Source: Dichetophora obliterata (lineage: Eukaryota > Arthropoda > Insecta > Diptera > Sciomyzidae). From it: a stretch of 64,000 nucleotides of DNA. The notes beneath the pieces were generated by a model, which did no database searches, was not told the origin of the DNA, and worked only from the letters and a program-made list of their open reading frames with translations. Within the stretch, counting starts at the first letter, position 1; each line of letters starts with the position of its first letter. The translations under genes and the position numbers were made by a program. The DNA is taken from contig OY986437.1 of the NCBI GenBank assembly GCA_963920525.1, positions 112,832,715-112,896,714 of the forward strand. Direction: 5' to 3'. Positions 1-11,087 of this stretch are shown in pieces.

Positions 1-2
1 AC

Positions 3-332
3 GGCGCGCCACCACACACAAGCCGCACTACAATCGATTTTTTGAAGCAATTGTTCCCTGGCCGTTTGATGTCAAAAAATGGTGATTTCGATTGGCCGCC
101 AAGATCACCAGATTTAACGCCTCCAGACTTCTTTTTGTGGGGTTATTTGAAATCAAAGGTTTACGTCAACAAGCCAAAGACCCTAGAAGAGCTGAAAACC
201 AACATCCGTCAAGAAATAACCGCCATTCCCATCGAAATGTTGAAGAAAACCTTGGAAAATGCTGCAAAACGGGCACAATATGTCGTAGAGGCCAATGGCG
301 ACCATTTACGAGATATCATATTCAAGAAATAA
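3..332 (+). pseudogene. C-terminal part of a DD41D (rosa/VISITOR-like) Tc1/mariner-superfamily transposase
   Basis: The frame is open from the window edge and ends in TAA at 330-332, giving about 109 residues. It opens with GAPPH, whose preceding Asp lies on the edge (only its last two bases are present). It then reads WPPRSPDLTPPDFFLWGYLK, the last catalytic block of IS630/Tc1/mariner DDE transposases. Counting from the edge Asp to the Asp of PPDFF gives 41 intervening residues, i.e. a DD41D spacing, known from rosa-type elements of tephritid flies. The C-terminal tail (KPKTLEELKTNIRQE) is also typical. The catalytic core would bind transposon ends and cut DNA. The N-terminal half lies outside the window, so I cannot tell whether this copy is intact. 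A second decayed member of the same group lies at 37996-39545. Confidence 0.8.
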
Positions 333-850
333 TGTAAGCAAATCTACTTGAACCCAATTAAATGATATTCATGACGAACAGACAAAAAATTGTGGTTTCT
401 TTGATTTATTTAAAAATAAAATGGGCGCTTCGAATATATTAATGATTAATGATTGCAACCCTGTATATTAATGATTTCGATTTTTTTTCACATAGTCTAC
501 ATATACTTCAGTAATAAAAAAAAATGTTCCACTGATCTTCAGTGCATACGCTTTTATAGAGATCAATATTTATCAAACAACTACGAAAAAATCGAATTTT
601 TACGAAATGCGGACATTCTAGGGCATGGCGCCACCTGAAGAAAACAATTGTGGACCTTCTCCTTGCACAGGTTTTTAATTTATGAATTAAAGCACCAGAA
701 AAATGCTTTAAGAAGTGAATTAAAAAAAAAGATGCACCCTAATGTATATATATATATAGCTGATATGCCCGGTATTAATTGAGAAGTTATATATCTTTAC
801 CGGAAATTTTTTCCTTTTTTGCTATCGCCAATCAATATAATAAGTTGGGG
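333..850. other. AT-rich spacer, no gene seen
   Basis: This contains the presumed 3' flank of the DD41D element and AT-rich sequence with a short TA run near 745-757. I see no coding sequence or RNA gene. Confidence 0.5.
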
Positions 851-978
851 ATTTGCCGAAGCAGACCACAGTGGGTTCCTTTTCGTCGCCCATTGGACAA
901 AGGGTACTACTGCTCGGAGTACTCGTACGTGAGCATGCTCCTTGTGTAAGCATCCTTTGTCACCTCAAGCATATCCTT

Positions 979-3900
979 TTAGGTGAGTTGACCAATCTCG
1001 GCTTCGCCAATAAATGGGCGTCCCAGATTGGTCAATCTTATGCTTTCCAGCGCCGGACACTGGCACAGAATGTGTGCTGCTGTTTCCGGCTCCTCTAGGC
1101 ATAACCTACACGCATCGTCCTCGGTCAGAGTCATCTTCCCGAGATGGTACATGAAGGGACCGTGTCCTGTGACCAGTGCAGTAAGCCAGCTTAAAGTCCT
1201 TGGATTGTATCGGATAACTTTTGCTGCCTCACTACGAGACCACTTCACGGCCGCCTTTGATTGCCTGCAGTTAACAGCTTCTTCCCACCTTTTACTGTGT
1301 TCCGAGTCCGTCCATTGTTTAATAAGACCTGCCACCATATTGTCGCCTATGGCGATACGTGGTTCTGGTCCACAGAATTCTTCTGCTGATCCTGCTCTTG
1401 CTAAAGAATCAGCTTCTTCATTCTGTACTATGCCAGAGTGTCCTCTCACCCACATAAGTGTGAGCTCATTCGTCTGGGCGCACCTATTGAGTTTTGTAAG
1501 ACATTCTATGGCCAACCTGGAAGTGATGTCTGTCCGTTGCATACACCTAATCACAGACTGATTGTCGAGAGCGATGACAATTTTCTTGCTACTGATCCGG
1601 CCATCTATCAGGTGGTCCAGCGCATGCACTACGCCAAGCATTTCTGCCTGGTATACAGACACAAACCTTCCCAACCTCAGTACACAGGATAGGCTTAACT
1701 CTTTTGAGTACACGCCTGCCCCGGCCCGGCTATTCATCAGAGAGCCGTCTGTGAATATACTGATATCGCTACCAGCGATTTCTTCACAAACGGCTCCATC
1801 CGTTATAAGAGTTTTATAACATTTTTCTGTTATTTTTACTCTCTGCCTTCCGTCCATAGGCATAAGCGCCTCCCTGACATCTCTCTGTACAAAATCAAGG
1901 ATGCGAATATGACCATGCAGGGCCGTTGCCCCATGCCACGTAGCATTTCGCAACATCCTGAGGGCTGACAGCGCCGCTGTTTTCTTTATTTCTAAATCCA
2001 ACGGCAGCATACCTAACAGAACCTCCATTGCGCTTGTTGGAGTGGTGCGTATTGCACCTGTTATTCCAACACACGCCAGCCGTTGGACTCTGTCCAGTCT
2101 CTTCTTAATGGTTTTCTGGCTGACTTTTGTCCACCAAATCACCGAAGCATACGTGATGACAGGTCTAAGCATCATAGTGTAAACCCATTTCATAGCCTCT
2201 GGGTTTAGCCCCCATTTGAGACCACAAACGCGTCTGCACTGGAACAGAACCCTCTTGGCTCTTTGAATCCTATCTTCTACATGCTCGTTCCAGTTCAGTT
2301 TGCTATCAAGGGTTACCCCTAGATATTTAACTTTCGTGGACATGTTGATTTCAGCTCCAAAAAGTCTGAGTGGTTCTGTCCTCAGGCCTACCCTCTTTCT
2401 AGTAAAGAGAATATTGTCTGACTTGCCTGCATTTACGGTAAGGCCTTGTTCTCGACACCACTCCTCCACCATTCGGAGTGCTCCCTTCATGATGTCAAAG
2501 ATGGTGTCAATGAACTTGCCGCGGACCACCAACGCAATGTCATCTGCGTTGTCATCTGCCTATCGTGTGTATGCCCGATTCATCCAGTCTAACCAGTAGT
2601 GAGTCCATAGTTATGTTCCACAGGGTTGGCGATAACACCCCGCCCTGGGGACATCCTCTACTTACTCTACCTCTAGTCTTTACTCTACCATTCTACCGTT
2701 GCCATCGCAATGCCTCCTGAAAATACCTCCTTTTCAGTCACTCTTACCAATTCGTGAAGAGCACTCTCCGTAGACCTACCTACTCTATATGCATGTTGGC
2801 ATCTACTCAGAGGATTTTGCATCAGCGAGGTGCTCTCAAGACAGTCAACCATCACTCTTTCCATCGTTTTCAAGAGAAAAGATGTTAGGCTGATCGGTCT
2901 GAACGACTTCGCCTCCGCATAATCTTTTTTCCGGGCTTCGGAAGAAAGACAACTTTCGCCTCTCTCCAGACTCTCGGAACATACCCAGTCGCTAGGCAAG
3001 TAACGAATATACCCCACAGCCTAGGTGCAATGAGATCTTCCCCCCACTGCATCATAGCAGGGAATATACCGTCCATTCCTGATGTTTTGTACGGAGCAAA
3101 TGAGCGTATAGCACTCCTCACCCCGTCCATAGTGATCATCCTTTCGGCTTCCAGCCTGTCAACCCTGTGCATTCCTTTCTTCAAGGGTGTCCACGGGTCA
3201 TCAGACTTAAAACTTCCAGGAAAATGCACCTCCATCAGAACTTCCATGGACTCGTCTAGGTTCTCTGCCATGGTTCCATCCTTCTTTCGGATCAGTCCCA
3301 CTTTGGAGAATGGGTCTTTTGAAACCATTTTCTGAAGCCTACATGCTTCTGATATAGTTTCCATCCCAGAACAGAAGTCTCTCCACGACTGCCTTTTCCG
3401 TTGTCGTATGAGGTACTTCAGTTCCCTTTTCCGTGCCTTGTAATTTGCCCATGTTTCTGGGGTTCCCCCTCCCATGTGCAGATTGAAGGCCTTCCTAACC
3501 TTCTTCTTCAGAGATTCGAGTTCCGTGCACCACCATGGCGTTGGATCACCATCGTCTACTGAAAGTATTGGGCATGCCACCTCGTAGGCTTCGACCATGG
3601 CCGAGCTAAGGTGTTTGACATGACTTTCTACTTCCACCGTATTCCCTGGTACTTTTATCGCTTTTTGGGTCATTGTTTCCCTCAACTTCGCCTTATATTT
3701 CACAGGATCTATATTCTTGGGAATCCTGACCTTCCTGCTATTCCGCTGGCGTCGGATTCCGTACTTGAATTCAAACTGTATGGATCTGTGGTCCGACATG
3801 GTTAGCCTATCCACGACCCTCCAATTTTTTATTCTGTTCTGAATCTTCCTGCAGATGAGAGTTACATCAATGACTTCCGCTCGCCTCGCATCAACGAAAG

Positions 3901-4519
3901 TCGGTTGTGCTCCTCTATTTGCTACCAACAGATTGTACCTCTCCACAAACTCAAGCAGTTGCTCTCCTCTGTCGTTGTTGTTGGTGCTACCCCACGCAGT
4001 ATTGTGCGCGTTAGCATCACATCCTATCATCACTCCAATGTTCCTTCCCTCACAGTACTTTACCAGATTCTCCACCTCTTTTGAAGGTGGTTGGTCTGGA
4101 GAGTCGTAGGGAAGATACGCTGAAGCTACCATACAAGCACCTGCACCATCCCCAATTCTCACAACGGTGAGATCCGGGGAACATAGGTGTGGCATATGTA
4201 CCGCTAGTATACCATGTCTCACCAAGATACAAGTCCGTCGTCTGCCATCTGTTACTGGTTGGTACAGCGTGGCCTTTCGCTCTGAGAGACCTTTAATTCT
4301 ATTGTGAAAAATCCAAGGTTCCTGAAGCATTGCTATGTCAATTCCATCCTCCTCCATGCAACACATCATCATTGCTGATGCTGCCCTACTATGGTGTAGA
4401 TTGAGTTGACACACAATGAGGTTTTCCTGGTACGGGCCCACCGCCCGCCCTGGTGGTTCTTCCCTTGCAGGATTCCCCACCAGCCCCGTACCAGGGGTTC
4501 CATCGCACTCACCTTGCAT
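979..4519 (-). pseudogene. LINE ORF2: AP endonuclease, reverse transcriptase, RNase H; broken
   Basis: Order of domains on the minus strand: endonuclease (4519 to about 3750; motifs CQLNLHHSR, LQEPW, CDANAH, MSDHRS), RT (about 3150-2000; FRPISLTSFLLKTMERV, RGCPQGGVLSP, YADD region) and RNase H (about 1800-1370; IFTDGS, YQAEMLG, ALDNQSV, NEEADSLA, the D-E-D-D set). It would nick target DNA, prime and copy the LINE RNA. Defects visible: (1) a frame change around 2920-2940 after FLPKPGKK; (2) between 2690 and 2660 the sequence jumps from the RT fingers straight to the RGCPQGG block, so the palm segment with the first catalytic Asp is missing; (3) at 2539-2559 a 12-bp tandem duplication gives ADDNADD preceded by TAG (2560-2562) where Tyr of YADD belongs. 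The frame downstream (2532-979, 517 aa) is open. Confidence 0.85.
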
Positions 4520-5962
4520 CCTTTTCGAATTTGATGAGAGCTTGATCAAGGCCGCAGTTGAGTTTCCCTCCTGCCAACCTGATCGCCTCCACCTCATCCT
4601 TCCGGCACCACACGGTGAGCTTGACGCCTCCTTTCTTTGCATCTCCGAACTTCGTTACGTTACTAATTCTCCATTTAGAAGTGTCTGCAACGCACCAGTT
4701 CTGGGTCTGCAACCTCCTAAGGATGACCTCCTTGCTTTCAGAAGTTCCGTAAACAAAGATGAACATCCTTCTAACGTCCTTCAATGCGTACAGTCGGTCG
4801 ATCCGCAACTCAGCCCCTTCCCATAAGTTCTTGAGCTTTGTCACGTTTCGGCACAGCCATACCTTGGATGATGGGTTCTTGCACTTAAGTACAATTATTC
4901 CATCCTCCAAGTTTGCATTGCCCACAAAACTTACATCGCCATCACTCTCATTGATGGTGTCGAGAGACTCCAAGAGAGCGGATTTAAAGACCGCTAACTG
5001 AGACTCTCCCAACTGACCATCGATGGAGCAATCTACGATGCCCATTAAGAGGTCTTTTCTGCTACCATAGCATAGGATGTCCGGCAGCTTCCAATAACCC
5101 CTACCTGGTTTGATTTTCCTCCAGCTAAAGCCTTCGACTTCGCGTCCGCAACCCTTTGTTTTGGCAAAGTTTTACTACCGCTCGGTTTCTGGCTATCAGC
5201 CCTCCACGATTTGCCCTGGCTATCGACTTTTGAGGGTCGTCCACCAGCTCCCAACGTCCTTCCTTTATGTGGAAGGCTATCAACCTTTACAGGATGTCCA
5301 CCTTCCCCATCCCCATCCTTAGCCGAAGAGCTTACAGCCGTAAGCTGTCCACCTTCCGACTCACCGGTTCGAGTCGTCCCTGTAACGACTTCGCCGAAAG
5401 GTCCAGGCTGCTCCCTGAATCTTTTCCGCTCGTTCGTCTCCGGGGTGGACTCATCGCAAGACATGCTTTGGAATTGGTCCGCCATTTTACTGACGGGGGA
5501 CTCCAAAGCATTCTTCCCAGCGGTTGTGCCCGCCCTCTTTCGCTTCCTCCTCCGCTTCTGCTTCTCCCTAACACGGAGTCGCTTTGCCTCGGAATCAGCG
5601 TCGTTCCCTATCGCTGCAGCTCCGACGGGACTGGCTGACAATTCCACTCCTTTCGGAGTTTTATCGTCCACCAGGCCCGGCAGGTCACCTTGCGGCTTCC
5701 GACACCTTTCCACGATTAAATCCTTTTGGGACTCCACCGCTTCAGGACTCGTTACCTCAGCGCACCCTTCCTTTTTATCTTTTTTATTTTCCATAGAAAA
5801 ATCCCACGAGTTGGGGAGAAGTATACGGACCGAACGGACAGAGATCCCCATTATCCGCCCTACCCTACTAGTATACAACAGGGAGTGGGCTGCTCTGAGG
5901 AGACACCATTCGCGATCTAATACCCCTAGACCCTGCACCATCGGTGCAATCTCTCTCGGCAT
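4509..5962 (-). pseudogene. LINE ORF1 (Gag-like nucleic-acid-binding protein), frameshifted
   Basis: Two open frames abut at 5045: an N-terminal frame (5962-5045; a likely initiator is MENKKDKKEG near 5794) and a C-terminal frame (5045-4509). The junction reads ...AEKTS, TAA, ATG GGC, which looks like a single-base loss joining two halves of one protein. The N half is hydrophilic, rich in Lys/Arg (KQKRRRKRKR) and Ser/Gly, and probably disordered and RNA-binding. The C half resembles the domain often labelled DUF4780 in insect LINE ORF1 proteins (weakly recognised: WCVADTSKWRISNV, GGKLNCGLDQALIKF). ORF1 proteins coat LINE RNA in the cytoplasmic RNP. Alternative: a genuine TAATG stop-start coupling instead of a frameshift. 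Confidence 0.7.
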
Positions 5963-5997
5963 GGCGTCTACAACCTTAGAAATGGGGGGTGACTTTT

Positions 5998-8112
5998 AGT
6001 TCGTTGCTGCACAAAGCCTAACTCAATAGCCATTGTGTCTTTACAACTTAAGCCTCTACATCGCGTCAAGATTGTCACCCATTCGTAAAGGCTATCGCCA
6101 AACATATTAAGGTCCTCAGAATTTTCATGCAAGAATTTTCAAAGTTATATTCTTGCAATTTGGTAACTACATACCTTTGACACTACAAAAACTTTCGTAC
6201 CTGAGTTTTTAGTACAAATTTTTTTTTTGGTGAAATAGAAAAAAAAATCAATAAAAAATGAAAGTGGTGGCTTTGAAAGTGAACTCGATTATGTTACAAA
6301 GGATTGCATTAATTTTGTTGGTTTTTTTAAATTCTTATTAATTGTCCGTTCAATCTTTTTCATTTTCGTTTCCCTTCTAATTTTTATAATTTTCCAAAAA
6401 AAAAGCTTAATGAATGTTTTTATTTCGGAAAAAAATTTGGAAAAAATATTTGTTGTTGGAAAAATATTCAAAACCTAAAATGGATTTTTTGATGTTCTGT
6501 CATATAGTATGCATAAATGTAGGGCTGATTTAAAGTTTCTATCGTAAAAATTTAAAAACCTTTTATTCGATCGAAAAATCAAGCTTAACTAACTATCTAT
6601 CATAAAAATTTAAGAATTTTTTTTGTTTATTTTTATTCATTTTGTTATTTTGTAATTTTATTTTTCATGACAAGTTCTGAATTCGTTTCTTAGTTATACT
6701 CTCCAATACCGCTTTAAACACTACCACAGCAACAACAGCGCAATCTACCGGGTCAGTGTAAACCTAAAGCATCTACAGGCCCAGCCGGACACTCACCAAA
6801 TTCATCAAAATCGGTCCAGCCATTTAGGAGGAGTTCAGTGAAAAAGTCATGCACAAGAATTTTATATATAAAGTGCACTTTATTGCCTCGGCTTTCTTCT
6901 TATGGTTACTGGTCTCGGCGTGTCTTTTTATTTCGGTTAGCCCGGCTTTGCCATGATTATCACAAATTTTGCAATTAAAGTGGAAACCAGCAGGTCCCTT
7001 TGAAGTCCTTAAAATCCAGCACTGAAAGCTTCATTCAGTTCCAACCCCACCTTATACTTTTTTTTTAACCGTTTTCTTTTTACTTACATAATACATTCAA
7101 CGTTAATTCAATTTAAAAAATTTATATCTTGCATTTGTGCACTTTTAATAAATTATAAAAAATATTTTTATTTCAAGTTAAGATCCAAAAATGACGCGCT
7201 TTCTTTTTCTGCTTGACATACCAAATGACAATTTAATCGTTGCCAACTTTGCTTACGACTGCAACTTTCAGGGCTGCACATTTTTATTATTTGCAAGTGT
7301 TGATAAGCATAATGTTCTAACAAATAGAGTAAACTTTTTTTCGAGTGATAAGTAAACTTTTGTACCATTCAAATTAATTTTGACATAAAATTTTATGAAA
7401 AAAATCTAAATATATGAAAATTCTGTGTGAAATTCTTAAAATCCGAAGATTTACCATATTTTGCCGCTGTTGTCCGTTTATGTGTGCAAGGTTTAAATAT
7501 CCGTAGAAATCCGCAATTTCCGTGTAGTTGGCACCACTGCTGTGGGGTCAGTTAATTGTGAAGCAGAGATTTGCATGAGACCATTCGTCATTTTTGGCAC
7601 TCGAGTAACAATCGTCGTCAGCCGTAATCGCACACAATAAATACCGCTCGAGTTCATAAACAACGATTGCTGCAAAGCACAGTTTGCCACGATTGCGAAT
7701 TGATGCAAGGCAGCCTCCAGACAATGAGATCATTCGGATGCTTCGCTTAAAGCTCGAGTGTCAGCTGCTGAATGAAGTTTTGTTGTTTTCATACTTCTCT
7801 GACCTGCTCTAGCAGCGCGTTCTTCTTTGTGGTGTTTGCTTCCTTTTAGTTCATTGTTTTCTTTTCTCTGCTGTGACGCGATCAGTATTGCCAGTAGCGA
7901 GTTTTATGACAGCAAATTTTTTAAAGAAATCGTATAAAGTCTTTAAACTAGAGTGCATGAAGGTTTATTTTAAACGCGACTTAAATTGGTAAACCAACTA
8001 TTGTTGAAAGAACAACAATATTCTGCTTTCAATGAACATTCTTTCTGCCAACGTACGAAATCATTGTTGAAAAGTTTAAAATTTTATACTCGTACAAACA
8101 CATGGCCCAATA
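5998..8112. other. AT-rich intergenic stretch, no gene recognised
   Basis: Mostly poly-A/T-rich sequence. Between about 7490 and 7900 the base composition is visibly less AT-rich than its surroundings, with two overlapping short minus-strand frames (71 and 61 aa) that match nothing I know. No RNA gene or repeat boundary is apparent. Confidence 0.4.
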
Positions 8113-9369
8113 AGTCTCGAGACTAGGTGGCACCTCTAACGAAATATCGATATCATATTTCAATAGTTCCAACCTTCAAACAATACGTGTCAAAATTTCA
8201 GGACAATGTAACGGTTAGTTCAGAAGTTGCAGTGATTTAAGTGACGCTACTTTGGATATTTTCAAAATAATAAATTCAAAGCAATTCCGTGTGTTGATTT
8301 ATTACTGTTTTCTTATGGGAAAAAATACCGTCCAATCTGAGCAATAGCTTCGAAAGTGTTATTCGGACTCTGCTCCGTCAGAAGCAACCATTTGCCGATG
8401 GTATGCTGAGTTTAGACTTGGTCGTACATACACAAATGATGCTAAACGTTCAGGCCGCCCACATGAGGCAGTTGTTCCAAAAATCATAAAAAAAGGTACA
8501 CAAAATGGTATTGGCTGACCGTAAAGTGAAAATGCGCGGGCTAGCTGAGGCTCTGAAGATATCGAAAGGCAGTGTGGGAACAATATTACAGGAACATTTG
8601 CCGATGAGAAAGTTGCTTTCGAAATAGGTGCCGCGTTTTCTCACACCGGATCAAAAACAACAACGTGTCGATGATTCGGAGAGCTGTTTGGCACTGTTTA
8701 CAAAGAATAAACGTGAATTTTTGCGTCGGTATGTGACAATGGATGAAACATGGATCCACCATTACACACTGGAATCAAAATGGTCATCAGCTGTGTGGAG
8801 AGCAACCGATGAAAGCAGACCAAAACGACCAAAAACACAACAGTCGGCTGAAAAGGTTATGGCATCTGTATTTTGGGATGTGCATGGAATTTTGTTCATC
8901 GACTATCTCGAAAAGGGCAAAACAATCAACAACGATTATTATATAGCGTTGTTGGAGCGTTTGAAGGATGTAATCGCGAAAAATCGGCCTCATTTGAAGA
9001 AGAATAAAATTATTTTTTACCAAGACAATGCACTGTGTCACAAATCGAAGAAAACGAAAGCGAAAATCCACGAATTGGGCTTCGAATTGCTTCCTCATCC
9101 ACCTTATTCGCCAGATTTGGCCCCCAGCGACTACTGGCTCTTTGCTGACCTAAAAAAAAAATGGTTGCCGGCAAGAGATTTGGCTCCAATGAAAAGGTGA
9201 TGGCTGAAACTGAAGCGTATTTTGAGACGAAGCACAAATCGTTCTACAAAACCGGTACTGAAAAGTTAGAAAAGCGGTGGAATGAATGTATTGCTCTTGA
9301 AGGAACCTATGCTGATGAATAAAGAAGAATATTTGCAAAAAAAAGTTTTTTATTACTAAGTCTCGGGCT
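8113..9369 (+). mobile_element. mariner element (D,D34D), 1257 bp, near complete but mutated
   Basis: Imperfect terminal inverted repeats lie at both ends: AGTCTCGAGACTAGG on the left and CTAAGTCTCGGGCT on the right. Each end is flanked by the TA target duplication expected for mariner (8111-8112 and 9370-9371). The length fits the 1.25-1.3 kb usual for mariner. The transposase inside is broken (see next entry), so the copy could move only if supplied with transposase in trans. Confidence 0.9.
8315..9322 (+). pseudogene. mariner transposase pseudogene
   Basis: The coding region runs from ATG at 8315 to TAA at 9320-9322 but is not continuous. An in-frame TAG follows about 10 codons after the start (near 8346), and frame changes occur in the N-terminal DNA-binding half. 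The catalytic half is open from about 8628 to 9150. It shows the family signature WVPRFLTPDQKQ-like linker, MDETWIHH (first Asp), YQDNALCHKS (second Asp) and YSPDLAPSDYW (third Asp). There are exactly 34 residues between the second and third Asp, the mariner D34D spacing. An extra A in the run at 9151-9161 shifts the frame, so the open frame ends early at 9200; the rest continues in another frame to 9322. The enzyme excises and reinserts the element at TA. Confidence 0.9.
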
Positions 9370-9675
9370 TATTTTACATTAAGCAATTTCTTTTCAACAC
9401 GTGTTCAAATTCTTTCTGTTACTTGCCGGCCAAGAAGCGAAAATGCAACGAATATGCTTGATATTCTTGTTAGCGTTATCTTTAGAAGTGATGTGAAAGC
9501 AGAGACCATGGTATAATTAGGCAAGGTAGCGTTAGGACTGGAAACCAGTGACCAAAATTGTCAAAACGAAGTTGACAGCTCATACAAAATCTGCTATTTT
9601 TAATGATATTTAAAAAATAAATGGAGCACAGCGACCATGCGCAGTCTTTGCATATGTAAACCTGCGTTGTAGTCA

Positions 9676-10560
9676 GAGCTGGGCATTTTGCGATTACAAT
9701 TACTTTCTGATTACAATTAAAGTCATAGTAATCTTTAAAAATTTACGATTACGATGACTGTAATTGGAGTAAAAAAATATTACAATTACTGTAATTGGCA
9801 TACACACAAATTACAATTGCGTTTACTGTTATTGTAATAGAAGAATTTACTAATTACATTTACAATAATCGTGATTATAGAAATCATTATCAATAAAAAA
9901 TTACAATTAAAATTATTGTAATCGTAATCATTATTTTTTACTTTAATTATTGCATAAATAATTATATGTATCTATTTATAATATTTCCCCTTACTAAAAA
10001 AGCCAATAAACTGCACAAGTAATTATTTCATGCCTATTTATATGTTATTTTATTCCGAAAAATATGTTTTTTCAATGCTAAATCTCAAAACAAAATCAAT
10101 TATAAAGAAAATATAAATTAAAAGGAGCAAACAACCAATTATATATTATTATCTGAAGCATTTAAAACCAATATTGTTTTTTGATAATTATAAAAAATAT
10201 AATTTTTTAGAATTATATTTGAGCGTAAAACAAATATTTGCATTTAATAAGACTAATTTTTCGAAAGAGAAATCAGAAAGATAGTGCCACCGTAGATAAT
10301 TCATTATTCCAGCAAAAGAAAAAATGCTTTCTTCTGTCGCCGATAAGTAAGCAGTTATTATTAAGTGATGTCAGAATTAAAAATTAACTATCACAATCCA
10401 TTTCTTTGAGAAAACAAAGATTACGATTACAGTAATCGTAATTGTAGTTTTGCTTTTAAAACAATTTCTGTAATCGCAATCAAAAAATGTTTTTATGACT
10501 ACAATTATCTTAATTGTAATTTCTAATTGATAACGATTACTGTTATCGTAATAAAAAATA
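9676..10560 (-). mobile_element. hAT-like element remnant with repeated TTACAATTA/GTAATCG words
   Basis: The block starts with CAGAGCTGGGCA at 9676, which resembles a hAT terminus. It carries many copies of the words ATTACAATTA and GTAATCG in both orientations (9690-9940 and 10420-10570), as in the sub-terminal repeats of some transposons. A hAT dimerisation-domain remnant lies inside (10190-10356). I could not find a matching right terminus or an 8-bp target duplication, so the boundaries are approximate. Confidence 0.5.
10190..10356 (-). pseudogene. hAT transposase C-terminal dimerisation domain remnant
   Basis: Reading the minus strand from about 10356, the frame gives SATEESIFSFAGIMNYLRW followed by FEKLVLLNAN and a stop near 10190. 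This fits the hAT C-terminal pattern (SER-x-FS-x-AG ... L ... V-x-x-L-x-F-L), with ESIFSFAG standing in for the usual SERxFSxAG. The domain lets hAT transposases dimerise. Only about 55 residues remain, with no upstream catalytic region recognised. Confidence 0.6.
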
Positions 10561-11047
10561 TTTTGATTACTATAGTTGTAGCGGATGTTAATTTATTAAT
10601 TATATTTAATGTTTCTATTTAAAATTCAATTATTAAGTTTATATTAAGTTTATATTACTAAAAATGGAATTGAAAGTTAATTGTTTATGAAATGTATTTG
10701 AGTACAATTTATGTTGCCATGACTGTAATTGTCGCAGTGAGTTTAATTTTAAAGCAATTGTTAATAGCACTCAAAACCTGTTATGCTTATTGTATTTATT
10801 TAATAACGCTCACTAAACTTACACTTACGCTTTAATTTCTTTTGTTATCTCTTGACTTAGTTAAACTGTTTGCTTCAATATAGTGAGAGTCTTGAAATTA
10901 TATCGAGTCAAAATGTATACTTATTTTTGTTATGCTCATTTCTTTTTAATATGTTGTCACTCAAATTATTACTTTTCGAGCTGATTCAATATTTTTTATG
11001 GCTTCATCACGTCGTTCATTTATTGATAATTTTCTGATGTCGATGTC

Positions 11048-11087
11048 GTCGTTTGACACGGCAGCTAGTCGTTTGACACGGCAGCTA
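11048..11087. repeat. 20-bp tandem duplication at the 3' end of the Gypsy integrase
   Basis: GTCGTTTGACACGGCAGCTA occurs twice in direct succession. Twenty is not a multiple of three, so the duplication shifts the integrase frame and creates the stop that ends it. Confidence 0.95.

Larger units (their letters stand above)
850..6070 (-). mobile_element. LOA/R1-group non-LTR retrotransposon (LINE), inactive
   Basis: A nearly full-length LINE read on the minus strand: ORF1 (4509-5962) then ORF2 with AP-type endonuclease, reverse transcriptase and RNase H (979-4519). ORF2 starts at an ATG (4517-4519) that overlaps the ORF1 stop by 11 bases, an arrangement common in this group. Carrying an RNase H after the RT points to the LOA/I/R1 side of LINEs. 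The ends are approximate: I found no clear poly(A) tail or target-site duplication. The element is dead: a frameshift in ORF1, a frameshift near 2930, a deletion near 2700 that removes the first RT catalytic block, and a stop beside the duplicated YADD motif near 2550. Confidence 0.85.

Noticed and set aside
1028..1561. 177-aa plus-strand ORF
   Set aside because: Antisense shadow of the RNase H and C-terminal part of LINE ORF2.
5211..5999. 262-aa plus-strand ORF
   Set aside because: It is antisense to the LINE ORF1, whose minus-strand reading explains the region. Its length comes from low-AT composition.
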